DNA of 17,447 nucleotides from an uncultured Phascolarctobacterium sp. (GCA_900551335.1 URVO01000010.1:1-17447), one strand, 5' to 3'; positions 7,457 through 16,092 are shown, counted from the first letter of the stretch. Notes: a model not told the origin generated them from the letters alone. Numbers and translations: made by a program.

Positions 7457-9286
7457 ATGTGTGGAATTGTGGGCTATATAGGCAACAACCAAGCCGCTCC
7501 CTTCCTGCTTGATGGCATGAGCAAGCTGGAATATCGTGGATATGACTCTGCCGGTATCGCCGTTTATGAAAATGGCAAAATCCGTGTGGACAAGTGCGTG
7601 GGCCGTCTGGACGCACTGCGCCAGAAGCTGTCCGGCAATATGCCGTCTGGCACCGTGGGCATTGGCCATACGCGCTGGGCGACGCATGGCCGTCCGTCGG
7701 ACCGCAACGCGCATCCGCATACCGATAACACGGGCCGTTTCGTGGTTGTGCATAACGGCATTATCGAAAACTATCTGGCGCTGAAGGAGGAGCTGATCGC
7801 TAAGGGCCATGAGTTCCTGTCCGAAACCGACAGTGAGGTTGTAGCGCATCTGCTGGCAGATAAATATGACGGCGATTTTGAGGAAACCGTCAAGAGAGTG
7901 CTGCGTCTGGTGAAGGGCTCCTACAGTCTGGTGATGATGTGTCAGGATGAGCCGGACAAGATTATCTGCACGAAAAAGGATAATCCGCTGATTATCGGCT
8001 TGGGCGAGGGCGAGAATTTTATCGCTTCGGATATTCCGGCGATTATCAACCATACGCGCCGCACCTTTATTATGAGCGATGGCGAAATTGCGACGGTGAC
8101 GGCTGACGACGTTTGGGTGCAGGATATCGACGGTACGCCGATCAGCAAGAAGGTGTTCGAGGTCAACTGGAACGCAGAGGCTGCGGAAAAGGGCGGCTTT
8201 GAGCATTTTATGCTGAAGGAGATTTATGAGCAGCCGAAGGCTATGCGCGATACGATGACCAGCCGTTTGGATGCGGAAATGGAAACCATCAGCTTCCCGG
8301 AGCTGAACTGGACGAGTGAGGAGCTGCGTGATATCAACAAGATTTTTATCGTGGCCTGCGGCACTGCTTATCATGCAGGCATCGTCGGCAAATATTATCT
8401 GGAGCAGCTGGCGCGTATGCCGGTTGAGGTGGATATCGCGAGCGAGTTCCGCTATCGTGATCCGCTGGTTGACGGCAACAGCCTGACGATTGTTATCAGC
8501 CAGAGCGGCGAGACGAGCGATACGCTGGCAGCGCTGCGCGAGGCGAAGCGCCTGGGCGCACGCACGCTGGCTGTGACGAACGTGGTGGGCAGCTCGATTG
8601 CGCGTGAGGCCGACCAGGTTGTTTATACCTATGCCGGTCCCGAGATTGCGGTTGCTTCGACGAAGGCTTATACAACACAGCTTTTGGCGATGCTGATGCT
8701 GGCAATTTATGTAGGCCGTCTGCGCGGCACTCTGGAAGCAGAAAGAGCGCAGGAGCTTGTGCATGGACTGACCTTTATTCCGGAGCAGATTCACCAGATG
8801 CTGGAGAATGTTGACCAGATTAAGGTTTTTGCGCGTGAGTATGGCAGCAGCGAGGACGCGTTTTTCTTGGGACGCAGCCTTGACTATGCCGTTGCACTGG
8901 AGGGCGCACTGAAGCTGAAGGAGATTTCGTATATCCATGCGGAGGCGTACGCTGCAGGCGAGCTGAAGCACGGTACGCTGGCGCTTATCGTGGCAGGCGT
9001 GCCTGTTATCGTGCTGGCTACGCAGATGGACGTTTATGACAAGACGGTCAGCAACCTGCAGGAGGTTAAGGCGCGTGAGGCTGTGGTTATTGCCATCGGC
9101 TTTGAGGGCGACACCTCTTTGGCGAAATATGCGGACCATGTTATCTATATTCCTAAGACGGATAAGTATCTGGCACCGCTCATGGCTGTGCTGCCGCTGC
9201 AGCTGCTGGCTTACTATGCAGCACTGACGCGAGGCTGCGACGTGGACAAGCCGCGTAATCTGGCGAAGAGCGTTACGGTTGAATAA
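7457..9286 (+). CDS. glmS: Glutamine-fructose-6-phosphate aminotransferase (isomerizing) GlmS
   Basis: GlmS makes glucosamine-6-phosphate and glutamate from fructose-6-phosphate and glutamine, the first committed step to UDP-GlcNAc. The chosen ATG at 7457 gives MCGIVGYIG, placing the nucleophile Cys2 at the mature N-terminus after Met removal, which the class II glutaminase domain requires. An upstream in-frame ATG at 7415 would bury this cysteine. The product is 609 residues, standard length. The glutaminase half (1-240) shows HTRWATHG (71-78) and HNGIIENY (99-106). Two SIS sugar-isomerase domains follow, with CGTAYHAG (301-308), SQSGETSDT (349-357), STKAYTTQ (401-408), and HAEAYAAGELKHG (494-506). 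The C-terminus NLAKSVTVE is the invariant family tail. Expression is expected to fall when GlcN6P activates the upstream ribozyme. GlmM, encoded just upstream, consumes the product. Confidence 0.98.
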   Translation: MCGIVGYIGNNQAAPFLLDGMSKLEYRGYDSAGIAVYENGKIRVDKCVGRLDALRQKLSGNMPSGTVGIGHTRWATHGRPSDRNAHPHTDNTGRFVVVHNGIIENYLALKEELIAKGHEFLSETDSEVVAHLLADKYDGDFEETVKRVLRLVKGSYSLVMMCQDEPDKIICTKKDNPLIIGLGEGENFIASDIPAIINHTRRTFIMSDGEIATVTADDVWVQDIDGTPISKKVFEVNWNAEAAEKGGFEHFMLKEIYEQPKAMRDTMTSRLDAEMETISFPELNWTSEELRDINKIFIVACGTAYHAGIVGKYYLEQLARMPVEVDIASEFRYRDPLVDGNSLTIVISQSGETSDTLAALREAKRLGARTLAVTNVVGSSIAREADQVVYTYAGPEIAVASTKAYTTQLLAMLMLAIYVGRLRGTLEAERAQELVHGLTFIPEQIHQMLENVDQIKVFAREYGSSEDAFFLGRSLDYAVALEGALKLKEISYIHAEAYAAGELKHGTLALIVAGVPVIVLATQMDVYDKTVSNLQEVKAREAVVIAIGFEGDTSLAKYADHVIYIPKTDKYLAPLMAVLPLQLLAYYAALTRGCDVDKPRNLAKSVTVE

Positions 9287-9299
9287 GAAGAATAATATT

Positions 9300-9340
9300 G
9301 CCCCTGGCTTTGCAAAGAAGCAGAGCCGGAGGCTTTTTTT
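9300..9340 (+). terminator. Rho-independent terminator of glmS
   Basis: A 14-position stem (9300-9313 with 9320-9333) has one C-A mismatch and two G-T pairs around a 6-nt loop AAAGAA. It is followed by seven T (9334-9340). It lies 13 nt after the glmS stop and makes glmS a single-gene transcript. Confidence 0.93.
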
Positions 9341-9420
9341 GTTGGCAGTCAGAGGGGACTTGAAGCAGAGAATAAGTTCATGTATTCTTTTCTTCTCTCT
9401 GTATTTTTATCCTCGGAATA

Positions 9421-9429
9421 TGGTATAAT
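9421..9429 (+). promoter_or_regulatory. Extended -10 promoter for the lspA operon
   Basis: TGGTATAAT combines a perfect -10 (9424-9429) with the TG extension (9421-9422). It is identical over nine bases to the lepA promoter. The -35 region is AT-rich but has no good TTGACA match (best TATTTT, 9402-9407), as is common for extended -10 promoters. The predicted start near 9436 gives a leader of about 28 nt. Confidence 0.72.
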
Positions 9430-9463
9430 ATACTATATATAAAACACAGGAGTAGAGTAGATA

Positions 9464-9916
9464 ATGATTTATGGTTTGCTTGCTTTGCTGGTGGTTCTTG
9501 TGGATCAGGCAACAAAGTATTTTGTAGTTCAGCATTTTGCTGTAGGGGAGAGCGTTCCGGTGGTGGAAAATATTTTTCACTGGACGTTTATTTTAAATCG
9601 TGGCGCGGCCTTTGGTATGCTGGAGGGCAGCCGCTGGCTGTTCGTTGTTATCGCACTGGCTGTGATCGGCGGCGTGCTGTATCTGCGTAAGGAAATTGAG
9701 CAGAGCGGCGTGTTAGCCTGCATGGGCGCAGCGCTGTTTACCGGCGGTGCAGTGGGCAATTTGATTGACAGAACGCTGCACGGCGTGGTGATTGACTTTT
9801 TTGATTTTCGTATCTGGCCGATTTTTAATGTGGCCGATATTGCTATTTGTACAGGAGTAGGGTTGATTATATGGAGCATCTTGAAGACGGAATTGCTGGA
9901 GAGCAAGAAAAATTAA
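9464..9916 (+). CDS. lspA: Lipoprotein signal peptidase (signal peptidase II)
   Basis: A 150-residue integral membrane aspartyl protease that removes the signal peptide of prolipoproteins after Lgt has lipidated the lipobox cysteine. Four hydrophobic segments are visible (about 2-22, 57-74, 84-99, 122-141). Family motifs are complete: DQATKYF with Asp14, NRGAAFG (45-51), GNLIDR (98-103) with catalytic Asp102, and FNVADIAI (121-128) with catalytic Asp125. AGGAG (9448-9452) is 11 nt before the ATG. This is the first gene of its transcript. Its last 46 nt overlap the start of rluD in another frame, a tight coupling; lspA-rluD-pyrR adjacency is familiar in Firmicutes. Confidence 0.96.
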   Translation: MIYGLLALLVVLVDQATKYFVVQHFAVGESVPVVENIFHWTFILNRGAAFGMLEGSRWLFVVIALAVIGGVLYLRKEIEQSGVLACMGAALFTGGAVGNLIDRTLHGVVIDFFDFRIWPIFNVADIAICTGVGLIIWSILKTELLESKKN

Positions 9917-10818
9917 TTATTACTGAAAATGAGGCCGGCCAACGCGCAGACGTTGGTCTGGCAGCGCTGCTGGAGCTTACGCGCTCGAATATGCAGAAGC
10001 TGCTGGACGAGGGACGTGCTGTGCGTGGCGCTAAGGTTCTCAAGTCGAATTACAAGCTGAAGCTGGGCGAGGAGATTACCGTGACGCTGCCTGAGCCGCA
10101 GCCGCTGGATGTGCAGCCGGAGAATATTCCGCTGGATATCATCTATGAGGATGAGGACGTCGTGGTTGTCAACAAGGCGCGCGGCATGGTGGTGCATCCT
10201 GCTGCCGGCAATTACAGCGGCACGCTGGTGAATGCGCTGCTGTATCATTGCAAGAATTTGTCGGGCATCAACGGTGTTATCCGTCCGGGCATTGTGCATC
10301 GTCTGGATAAGGACACCAGCGGCATTATGATTTGCGCGAAGAATGATGCGGCGCATTTGTCGCTGTCGCAGCAGATTCAGGCGAAAACGGCGAAGCGTAC
10401 CTATCTGGCCGTGGTGCGCGGCAATATCAAGACGGACAGCGGCGTGATTGAGACGCAGATTGCCCGCGACAAGAATGACCGCAAGAAGATGGCGGTGGTC
10501 AAGGAGGGCGGCCGCGATGCCGTGACGGAGTATGAGGTGCTGGAGCGCTTTGGCAAGTATACGCTGGTGCGCTGCAGGCTGCGTACAGGCCGCACGCATC
10601 AGATTCGTGTGCATATGGAATATCTTGGCTATCCGCTCGTGGGTGACCCGAAGTATTCACCGATGAAGACGCAGTTTGCGATTAAGGGACAGGCGCTGCA
10701 TTCGCAGACGCTGGAGTTCACGCATCCGCGTACAGGCGAGAGAATGCAGTTCGAGGCTCCGCTGCCGGAGGATATGCATAAAATTGTTACCAGACTGCGC
10801 TTAGGGCAGTTTAATTAA
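9871..10818 (+). CDS. rluD: RluD-family 23S rRNA pseudouridine synthase
   Basis: A 315-residue RNA-modifying enzyme that isomerises uridines to pseudouridine in large-subunit rRNA. An N-terminal S4-like RNA-binding domain (about 20-75, AGQRADVGLAALLELTRSN onward) precedes the PsuA-type catalytic domain. That domain contains the hallmark HRLDKDTSG (143-151) with catalytic Asp146, and RTGRTHQIRVH (238-248) near the C-terminal part. I chose the ATG at 9871 because AGGAGTAG (9853-9860) lies 10 nt upstream; an in-frame TTG at 9847 would add eight residues but lacks a ribosome site. The gene overlaps lspA by 46 nt. Whether the target sites are those of RluD or of a paralogue such as YlyB cannot be told from sequence alone. 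Confidence 0.92.
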   Translation: MEHLEDGIAGEQEKLIITENEAGQRADVGLAALLELTRSNMQKLLDEGRAVRGAKVLKSNYKLKLGEEITVTLPEPQPLDVQPENIPLDIIYEDEDVVVVNKARGMVVHPAAGNYSGTLVNALLYHCKNLSGINGVIRPGIVHRLDKDTSGIMICAKNDAAHLSLSQQIQAKTAKRTYLAVVRGNIKTDSGVIETQIARDKNDRKKMAVVKEGGRDAVTEYEVLERFGKYTLVRCRLRTGRTHQIRVHMEYLGYPLVGDPKYSPMKTQFAIKGQALHSQTLEFTHPRTGERMQFEAPLPEDMHKIVTRLRLGQFN

Positions 10819-10830
10819 TATATCCATATT

Positions 10831-10870
10831 GACCTGTGGTGCTCTGCAAAATGAGGGGAGCTTTTAGGTC
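10831..10870 (+). other. Two-part stem-loop upstream of pyrR
   Basis: GACCT (10831-10835) pairs with AGGTC (10866-10870), and inside it GCTC (10841-10844) pairs with GAGC (10858-10861), with a TTTT stretch (10862-10865) in the 3' internal loop. It occupies the rluD-pyrR gap, 14 nt before the pyrR ribosome site. It could modulate pyrR expression. I do not find the conserved PyrR binding-loop sequence in it, so the link to pyrimidine control is unproven. Confidence 0.4.
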
Positions 10871-10878
10871 GAAAATAA

Positions 10879-11445
<567 letters not shown>

Positions 11446-11471
11446 GCCGGGTAATTTTGGAGGGAAAGCTT

Positions 11472-12110
11472 ATGCAGCAAGCAGAAATGTTGCGCAATGA
11501 GGCTTTAGGGCAGACGCTGGTGCAGAATATGCAGCGTCGCGGCTTTGATGCTTATTATTGCGCTGATAAAGAGGCTGCCTTGGCGAAGGTGCTGGAGCTG
11601 ATTCCGGAGACGGATGTTGTCAGCTGGGGCGGTTCTGTTACGCTTGCCGAAACAGGCGTGCTGGACGCTGTAAAGAGCCGCAATCCTGTTATCGACCGTG
11701 ATACGGCGGCGAATGCCGAGGAGAAGGGCGAGCTGATGCGCAAGGCGCTTTTGTGCGACACCTATCTGATGAGCAGCAACGCTATCAGCGCTGACGGCCA
11801 GCTGGTGAATATCGACGGCAATGGCAACCGTGTGGCCGCTTTGATTTTTGGGCCGAAGCAGGTTATTGTTATTGCCGGATTGAACAAGGTTGCCGGCTCT
11901 CTGGACGCGGCGATGGACAGAGCACGCAATGTAGCAGCGCCGATTAACGCGCAGCGCTTTGCAGGCTTGGCGACGCCGTGCTATAAGCTGGGCCGCTGTG
12001 CAGACTGTCAGGCGGCAGACAGCATTTGTGCGCAGATTGTTATTACACGCCGTAGCCGCACGCAGGGACGCATCAAGGTTATCCTTGTCGGCGAGCATTT
12101 AGGCTTTTGA
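11472..12110 (+). CDS. LUD-domain (LutC/YkgG-like, DUF162) protein
   Basis: A 212-residue soluble protein of the LUD family, whose best known members are LutC/LutB parts of the L-lactate oxidation complex. Visible landmarks are SWGGSVTLAETGV (51-63), DTYLMSSNAISADGQLVNID (96-115), FGPKQVIVIAGLNKV (126-140) and a basic C-terminal strand. Cysteines 170, 176, 179 and 186 form C-x5-C-x2-C-x6-C, a plausible metal or Fe-S site. No lutA or lutB is nearby, so a role in lactate oxidation should not be assumed; single-gene LUD proteins of this length are common in anaerobic Firmicutes and remain uncharacterised. The ATG at 11472 follows GGAGGG (11459-11464); an in-frame TTG at 11457 is less likely. It starts 26 nt after pyrR and ends 8 nt before a strong terminator. 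Confidence 0.82.
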   Translation: MQQAEMLRNEALGQTLVQNMQRRGFDAYYCADKEAALAKVLELIPETDVVSWGGSVTLAETGVLDAVKSRNPVIDRDTAANAEEKGELMRKALLCDTYLMSSNAISADGQLVNIDGNGNRVAALIFGPKQVIVIAGLNKVAGSLDAAMDRARNVAAPINAQRFAGLATPCYKLGRCADCQAADSICAQIVITRRSRTQGRIKVILVGEHLGF

Positions 12111-12118
12111 TTTTGAGG

Positions 12119-12154
12119 GGGGAGCTGCTTTGGCAGCTTCCCTTTTGCCTTTTT
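12119..12154 (+). terminator. Rho-independent terminator after the LUD gene
   Basis: A 10-bp stem (12119-12128 with 12133-12142, one G-T pair) is capped by TTTG and followed by TTTT (12143-12146) and, after three bases, a second T run (12150-12154). It closes the lspA-rluD-pyrR-LUD transcript. Only 30 nt separate it from deoB, where no clear promoter is seen. Confidence 0.88.
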
Positions 12155-12184
12155 ACGGATACTTAGAAGAAAGCAGGTGTTATT

Positions 12185-13405
12185 ATGTCTCGTACAGTGA
12201 TTTTATTATTAGATTCCTTTGGCATTGGCTATGCACATGATGCCGCTGCCTATGGCGATAAGGGCGCAGATACCTTGGGGCATATCAGCGAGTGGCTGGC
12301 AAAAAATCCGCGCAGCGAGAGTGGCGAGGTTCGTCCGCTGCAGCTGCCGCATTTGGCGGAGCGCGGACTGGAGGCAGCTGCGGTGCTGAGCCGCGGCGAG
12401 AAGCTGGCAGCTCCATTGGGCGCAGAGCACACCATCGGCGCTTATACGTATGCGCAGGAGGTCAGCAAGGGCAAGGATACGCTTAGCGGTCACTGGGAAA
12501 TCAGCGGCGTGCCTGTCACCTTCGACTGGGGCTATTTCCCGAATGTACCGAACTGCTTCCCGCAGGAGCTGGTGGCTGCGCTCATCGAAAAGGGCAAGCT
12601 GCCGGGCGTGCTGGGCGAATGTCATGCCAGCGGCACGGAGATTATCAAGGAGCTGGGCGAGGAGCATATGAAAAGCGGCAAGCCGATTATCTATACCTCG
12701 GCTGACAGCGTGCTGCAGATTGCGGCGCATGAGGAGGCCTTTGGTCTTGAGCGCCTCTATGAGCTGTGCAAGATAGCGTATGAGCTGGTGCGTCCGTATA
12801 ATATTGCGCGTATTATTGCGCGTCCGTTCGTGGGCACCTGCGCTGCAGACTTTACGCGCACGACGAACCGTCATGACTACGCTGTGCCTGCGCCGGAGGC
12901 TACGCTGCTCGACAAAATGGTGGCTGCAGGCGGCAGCGTGTATGCCGTAGGCAAGATTGCGGATATTTTTGCGCACCGCGGCATCACGAAGCATTATGCT
13001 GCCGGCGGTCTGGATAAGCTGGTGGAGGCGACAAAGCAGGCTGTGAGCGAGGCGCCGGATAACAGCATTGTCTTTACGAACTTTGTCGATTTTGACTCCT
13101 CCTATGGCCATCGCCGTGATATTCAGGGCTATGGCGAGGCGCTGGAGTATTTCGACAGCCGCCTGCCGGAGATTACGGCGCTGCTCAAGCCGGAGGATTT
13201 GCTGCTGCTTACGGCAGACCATGGCAACGACCCCAGCTGGACGGGTACAGACCATACGCGTGAAAAAATTCCTGTGCTGTTCTCCGGCGCAGGCGTGGAG
13301 TGCAAGGAGCTGCCGCCGCTGGCGACCTTTGCCGATATTGGTGCAACGATTGCCAAATTTATGGGCATTGAAAAGACCTTTACGGGCGAGCCTGTGAAGC
13401 TTTGA
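12185..13405 (+). CDS. deoB: Phosphopentomutase DeoB
   Basis: A 406-residue alkaline-phosphatase-superfamily enzyme that interconverts (deoxy)ribose-1-phosphate and (deoxy)ribose-5-phosphate, feeding nucleoside sugars into central metabolism. Metal and catalytic motifs are intact: Asp10 in [16 protein letters not shown] (28-34), the phosphorylated Thr99 in [23 protein letters not shown] (172-184), [12 protein letters not shown] (301-312), TADHGNDP (343-350) and GTDHTRE (354-360). The Thr99 match follows the known Thr85 of the Bacillus cereus enzyme. The ribosome site is modest (AAGCAGGTG upstream of ATG 12185). The gene pairs with a uridine phosphorylase 10 nt downstream, which supplies its ribose-1-phosphate substrate. 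A terminator lies just upstream, so either a weak unseen promoter or read-through must drive it. Confidence 0.97.
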   Translation: MSRTVILLLDSFGIGYAHDAAAYGDKGADTLGHISEWLAKNPRSESGEVRPLQLPHLAERGLEAAAVLSRGEKLAAPLGAEHTIGAYTYAQEVSKGKDTLSGHWEISGVPVTFDWGYFPNVPNCFPQELVAALIEKGKLPGVLGECHASGTEIIKELGEEHMKSGKPIIYTSADSVLQIAAHEEAFGLERLYELCKIAYELVRPYNIARIIARPFVGTCAADFTRTTNRHDYAVPAPEATLLDKMVAAGGSVYAVGKIADIFAHRGITKHYAAGGLDKLVEATKQAVSEAPDNSIVFTNFVDFDSSYGHRRDIQGYGEALEYFDSRLPEITALLKPEDLLLLTADHGNDPSWTGTDHTREKIPVLFSGAGVECKELPPLATFADIGATIAKFMGIEKTFTGEPVKL

Positions 13406-13415
13406 GGTGATGTAG

Positions 13416-14198
13416 ATGAAAAATTATGCACAAATAGATGAGGTGCTCTACCACGTGGGCTTTGCTGCGCATGCGCTGGAGGGCGCGACGCTGGCCGTGC
13501 TTCCGGGCGATCCGGGGCGCGTGGAGCCGCTGGCGCAGGCGCTGGGCAAGGAGCCGCACTTTATTGCGACGCACCGTGAATATACAAGCTGGCTTACCTA
13601 TATCGGCACAAGGCCGGTGCTCGTCTGCTCGACAGGCATGGGCGGCCCTTCGGTGGCAATTTGTCTGGAGGAGCTGGCGCGTATGGGGATTACGCATGTT
13701 ATCCGCGTGGGCACGACGGGCACGATTCAGGAGAGCGTGGCCTTGGGCGATGTGATTATCGACAAGGCTTCGGTGCGTCTTGATGGTACGTCGCAGCATT
13801 ATGCACCGCCGGAGTTCCCGGCGGTGGCTAGCTTTACGGTGACGCAGGCGCTGGTGGAGGCGGCGAAGGCTGCAGCTGCGCCCTATCATCTGGGCATTGC
13901 TGCTTCCAGCGATACGTTCTGGCCGGGGCAGGAGCGCTATGACAGCTTCACCGGCTATGTGCCGCGCAGGTTTCAGGGGACGATGCGCGAATGGCAGGCG
14001 CTGGGGGTGCTGAACTACGAGATGGAAACGTCGGCTCTGTTCGTAACGGCGCAGGCCTTGGGCTTGCACGCAGGCGCTGTCTGCGGCGTAGTTGTGAAGC
14101 GTACAGATAGCGAAAGCGTGGCGCCGCCGGAGGTGTATGCGCGTGCCTTTAAGTTTTTGGTGCAGGTGACGCGTGGAGCGATTGAACGCTTGCAATAG
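13416..14198 (+). CDS. udp: Uridine phosphorylase (nucleoside phosphorylase I family)
   Basis: A 260-residue PNP/UDP-family enzyme that splits uridine with phosphate to uracil and ribose-1-phosphate. Phosphate-binding GDPGRV (31-36), HREYTSW (53-59), STGMGGPSV (72-80), RVGTTGT (97-103) and the ribose-binding NYEMETSALF (200-209) are in the expected order and spacing. The GDVIIDKASVRLDGTS stretch (111-126) and the length favour uridine phosphorylase over purine or MTA/SAH nucleosidases, but pyrimidine substrate choice is inferred. Its ribosome site GAGGTGA (13404-13410) overlaps the deoB stop and sits 5 nt before the ATG, so the two are coupled. Together they pass uridine sugar to ribose-5-phosphate; pyrR upstream may use the uracil through its phosphoribosyltransferase activity. 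Confidence 0.9.
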   Translation: MKNYAQIDEVLYHVGFAAHALEGATLAVLPGDPGRVEPLAQALGKEPHFIATHREYTSWLTYIGTRPVLVCSTGMGGPSVAICLEELARMGITHVIRVGTTGTIQESVALGDVIIDKASVRLDGTSQHYAPPEFPAVASFTVTQALVEAAKAAAAPYHLGIAASSDTFWPGQERYDSFTGYVPRRFQGTMREWQALGVLNYEMETSALFVTAQALGLHAGAVCGVVVKRTDSESVAPPEVYARAFKFLVQVTRGAIERLQ

Positions 14199-14228
14199 TA
14201 ATCGCTTAGTAAAATTTAGGTGTTTGTT

Positions 14229-14807
14229 ATGAGATTTTTAAAAAGTTTTTTCTTTGTATGTTTGATAACAGTTTTGACAGCTGGTGTTGGGCCGCTACAG
14301 GCGCACGCCGACTTCCCGGAGCGTCCGGTAGGCTTCGTCGTCATTGATCAGGACGATGGCGGTGTGGACGGCGCGATGTATAAGTCGTGGCGGCAGGTGG
14401 TGAAGTGGGCCTATCACTTCCCGTACTACCAGCTTATTGAAGGCGGCGAGCCGCTGCAGGTTGTGAGCGACGCTGTAGATAGAAATCTGGAGTTCAACAA
14501 GGCGACGCTGCAGGCTTTGACGGAAAAAAGCAAGGTTGACGTGCTCGTTGTGGCACGCATCTACGCGCTTGACGAAACGATGGTCAACGGCTGGGGCTTC
14601 CGCTTCGACAATGACACTTATATGCGTGTCATTGCTTTCGCTGATTTATACGTTTATAAAAAGGATGGCGACAAGTTCCTTAAGAGGCGCGTGCGTGAAA
14701 GCGGAGTGCATGAGCTGGGCAATTACGAAAAGCCTGAGGAAACGATTAAATGGCAGCTTTCAAAGCTCGTCAATACTATGGAGAATAGGCCGATTATCGG
14801 CTCCTAA
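14229..14807 (+). CDS. Secreted protein of unknown function
   Basis: A 192-residue protein I do not recognise. It has a clear Sec signal peptide: MRFLKSF, a hydrophobic core to about residue 22, and a likely cleavage after AHA (25-27), with no lipobox cysteine. The mature part begins DFPERPVGFVVIDQDDGG and is otherwise polar and soluble. A region at about 102-145 alternates hydrophobic strands (VDVLVVARIYAL, YMRVIAFADLYVY), resembling the small alpha/beta envelope proteins in which one protein computes a short periplasmic sheet, but this is only an impression. No metal site, protease motif or repeat is visible. It starts 30 nt after udp with AGG 8 nt before the ATG (an in-frame GTG at 14220 is less likely). 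It probably shares the deoB-udp transcript without an obvious functional tie. A bidirectional terminator follows. Confidence 0.75.
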   Translation: MRFLKSFFFVCLITVLTAGVGPLQAHADFPERPVGFVVIDQDDGGVDGAMYKSWRQVVKWAYHFPYYQLIEGGEPLQVVSDAVDRNLEFNKATLQALTEKSKVDVLVVARIYALDETMVNGWGFRFDNDTYMRVIAFADLYVYKKDGDKFLKRRVRESGVHELGNYEKPEETIKWQLSKLVNTMENRPIIGS

Positions 14808-14821
14808 GCAAAGAAGAACAT

Positions 14822-14879
14822 AAAAAAACTGCTGCATCTTATCACCAGCTTTGGGATAATGCAGCAGTTTTTATTTTTT
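14822..14879. terminator. Bidirectional terminator between convergent genes
   Basis: CTGCTGC (14829-14835) pairs with GCAGCAG (14861-14867), extended by TTATC/GATAA (14839-14843/14855-14859). On the plus strand it is followed by TTTTTATTTTTT (14868-14879). On the minus strand the A run at 14822-14828 becomes a T-tract. It serves both the secreted-protein gene and ilvA, which converge here. Confidence 0.92.
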
Positions 14880-16092
14880 AATAATGTACAGCGTTTTTGT
14901 CGATGAGGTTGAAGCCTGCTTCTGTCAGTCTGGTGCGGATTTCAGCGATTTGCGCTGCGTCGCGGGTTTCCAGCTCCAGGCGCAGGTAGCAGCCGGTGAT
15001 ATCCATATCGCCGTCGCTGCGGTTGTGCTGTACGCCGACAACGTTGGCACCGCAGCTGCTGACGATTTCGCTGACGTCGCGCAGCTGGCCGGGACGGTCG
15101 GCAAGCGCAATAACCAGGTCGGCACGGCGGCCGCTGGTAACCTGACCGCGGGTGATGACACGCGAGAGGATATTTACGTCGATATTGCCGCCGGAAACGA
15201 GGCAGACGGTTTTCTTGCCTTCGATAGGCAGCTTGTCGAACAGCGCTGCGGCAACAGGTGTTGCGCCTGCGCCCTCAGAGATGAGCTTTTGCTTTTCGAT
15301 GAGCGTAAGAATTGCGGTAGCAATTTCGTCCTCGCTGACAGTGACGATGTCGTCAACATATTTGCTGATCATTTCGTAGGTCGTTTCGCCCGGAGTTTTT
15401 ACAGCAATGCCGTCGGCAAAGGTATGTACTGCGTCGAGCGTTTCATATTTATGGTCATGAAAGGCCCTGTACATGCTGGCTGCACCTGCTGCCTGTACGC
15501 CATAAATTTTTACGTCGGGACGCAGGCTCTTGATGGCGAAGGCTACGCCGCTAATGAGGCCGCCGCCGCCAATCGGCACGATGACTGCTTCTACGTCCGG
15601 CAGCTGGTCGAGAATCTCCAGACCGATGCTGCCCTGACCTGCAATAACAAGCTCGTCATCATACGGATGGATAAAGGTCATGCCTGTTTCCTCCTGCAGC
15701 TCGACAGCGCGGTCATGCGCTTCGTCGTAGGCACCGGGAACAAGCTCCACCTGAGCGCCGAGACGCTTGGTGTTTTCCACCTTCATAATCGGTGCGCCGC
15801 TGGGCATGCAGATAACGCTTTTGATGCCCATGCTGGTTGCGGCCAGCGCAACGCCCTGGGCATGGTTGCCGGCGCTGCAGGCGATAACGCCCTTGGCTGC
15901 TTCCTCTTTGGTCAGCTGGCTGATTTTGTAGTAGGCACCGCGCACCTTGAAGCTGCCGGTTACCTGCAGGTTTTCTGTCTTCAGATAGAGGTCTTTGCCT
16001 TCGCTCAGATGCGGTGCCGCTATTAAATCTGTCTTGCGGGCTACGCTCTTGAGGACGAAGGCTGCGTGATAAATTTTGTCGAGTGTTAACAT
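14878..16092 (-). CDS. ilvA: Threonine ammonia-lyase with ACT domain
   Basis: A 404-residue PLP enzyme (fold type II) that deaminates threonine to 2-oxobutanoate and ammonia; serine is often a second substrate. The PLP lysine is Lys49 in TGSFKVRGAYYKI. SAGNHAQG (73-80), GGGGLISG (175-182) and the phosphate-site SGGNID (300-305) complete the fold. Residues about 325-400 form a single ACT domain (DLVIALADRPGQLRDV...), a likely effector site. The length and single ACT domain match the clostridial/short IlvA type rather than the ~510-residue E. coli IlvA, so it may serve isoleucine synthesis or threonine catabolism; tdcB is an alternative name. The start at 16092 follows AAGAAGG (16106-16100) by 7 nt; an ATG 12 codons upstream lacks a site. 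It has its own promoter. Confidence 0.93.
   Translation of the reverse strand: MLTLDKIYHAAFVLKSVARKTDLIAAPHLSEGKDLYLKTENLQVTGSFKVRGAYYKISQLTKEEAAKGVIACSAGNHAQGVALAATSMGIKSVICMPSGAPIMKVENTKRLGAQVELVPGAYDEAHDRAVELQEETGMTFIHPYDDELVIAGQGSIGLEILDQLPDVEAVIVPIGGGGLISGVAFAIKSLRPDVKIYGVQAAGAASMYRAFHDHKYETLDAVHTFADGIAVKTPGETTYEMISKYVDDIVTVSEDEIATAILTLIEKQKLISEGAGATPVAAALFDKLPIEGKKTVCLVSGGNIDVNILSRVITRGQVTSGRRADLVIALADRPGQLRDVSEIVSSCGANVVGVQHNRSDGDMDITGCYLRLELETRDAAQIAEIRTRLTEAGFNLIDKNAVHY

Noticed and set aside
9369..9388. AGAATA/TATTCT inverted repeat upstream of lspA
   Set aside because: Only six bases per arm in AT-rich sequence, following an already complete terminator; not strong enough to call.
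9847..9870. In-frame TTG start for rluD
   Set aside because: No ribosome site upstream, whereas ATG 9871 has AGGAG at proper spacing.
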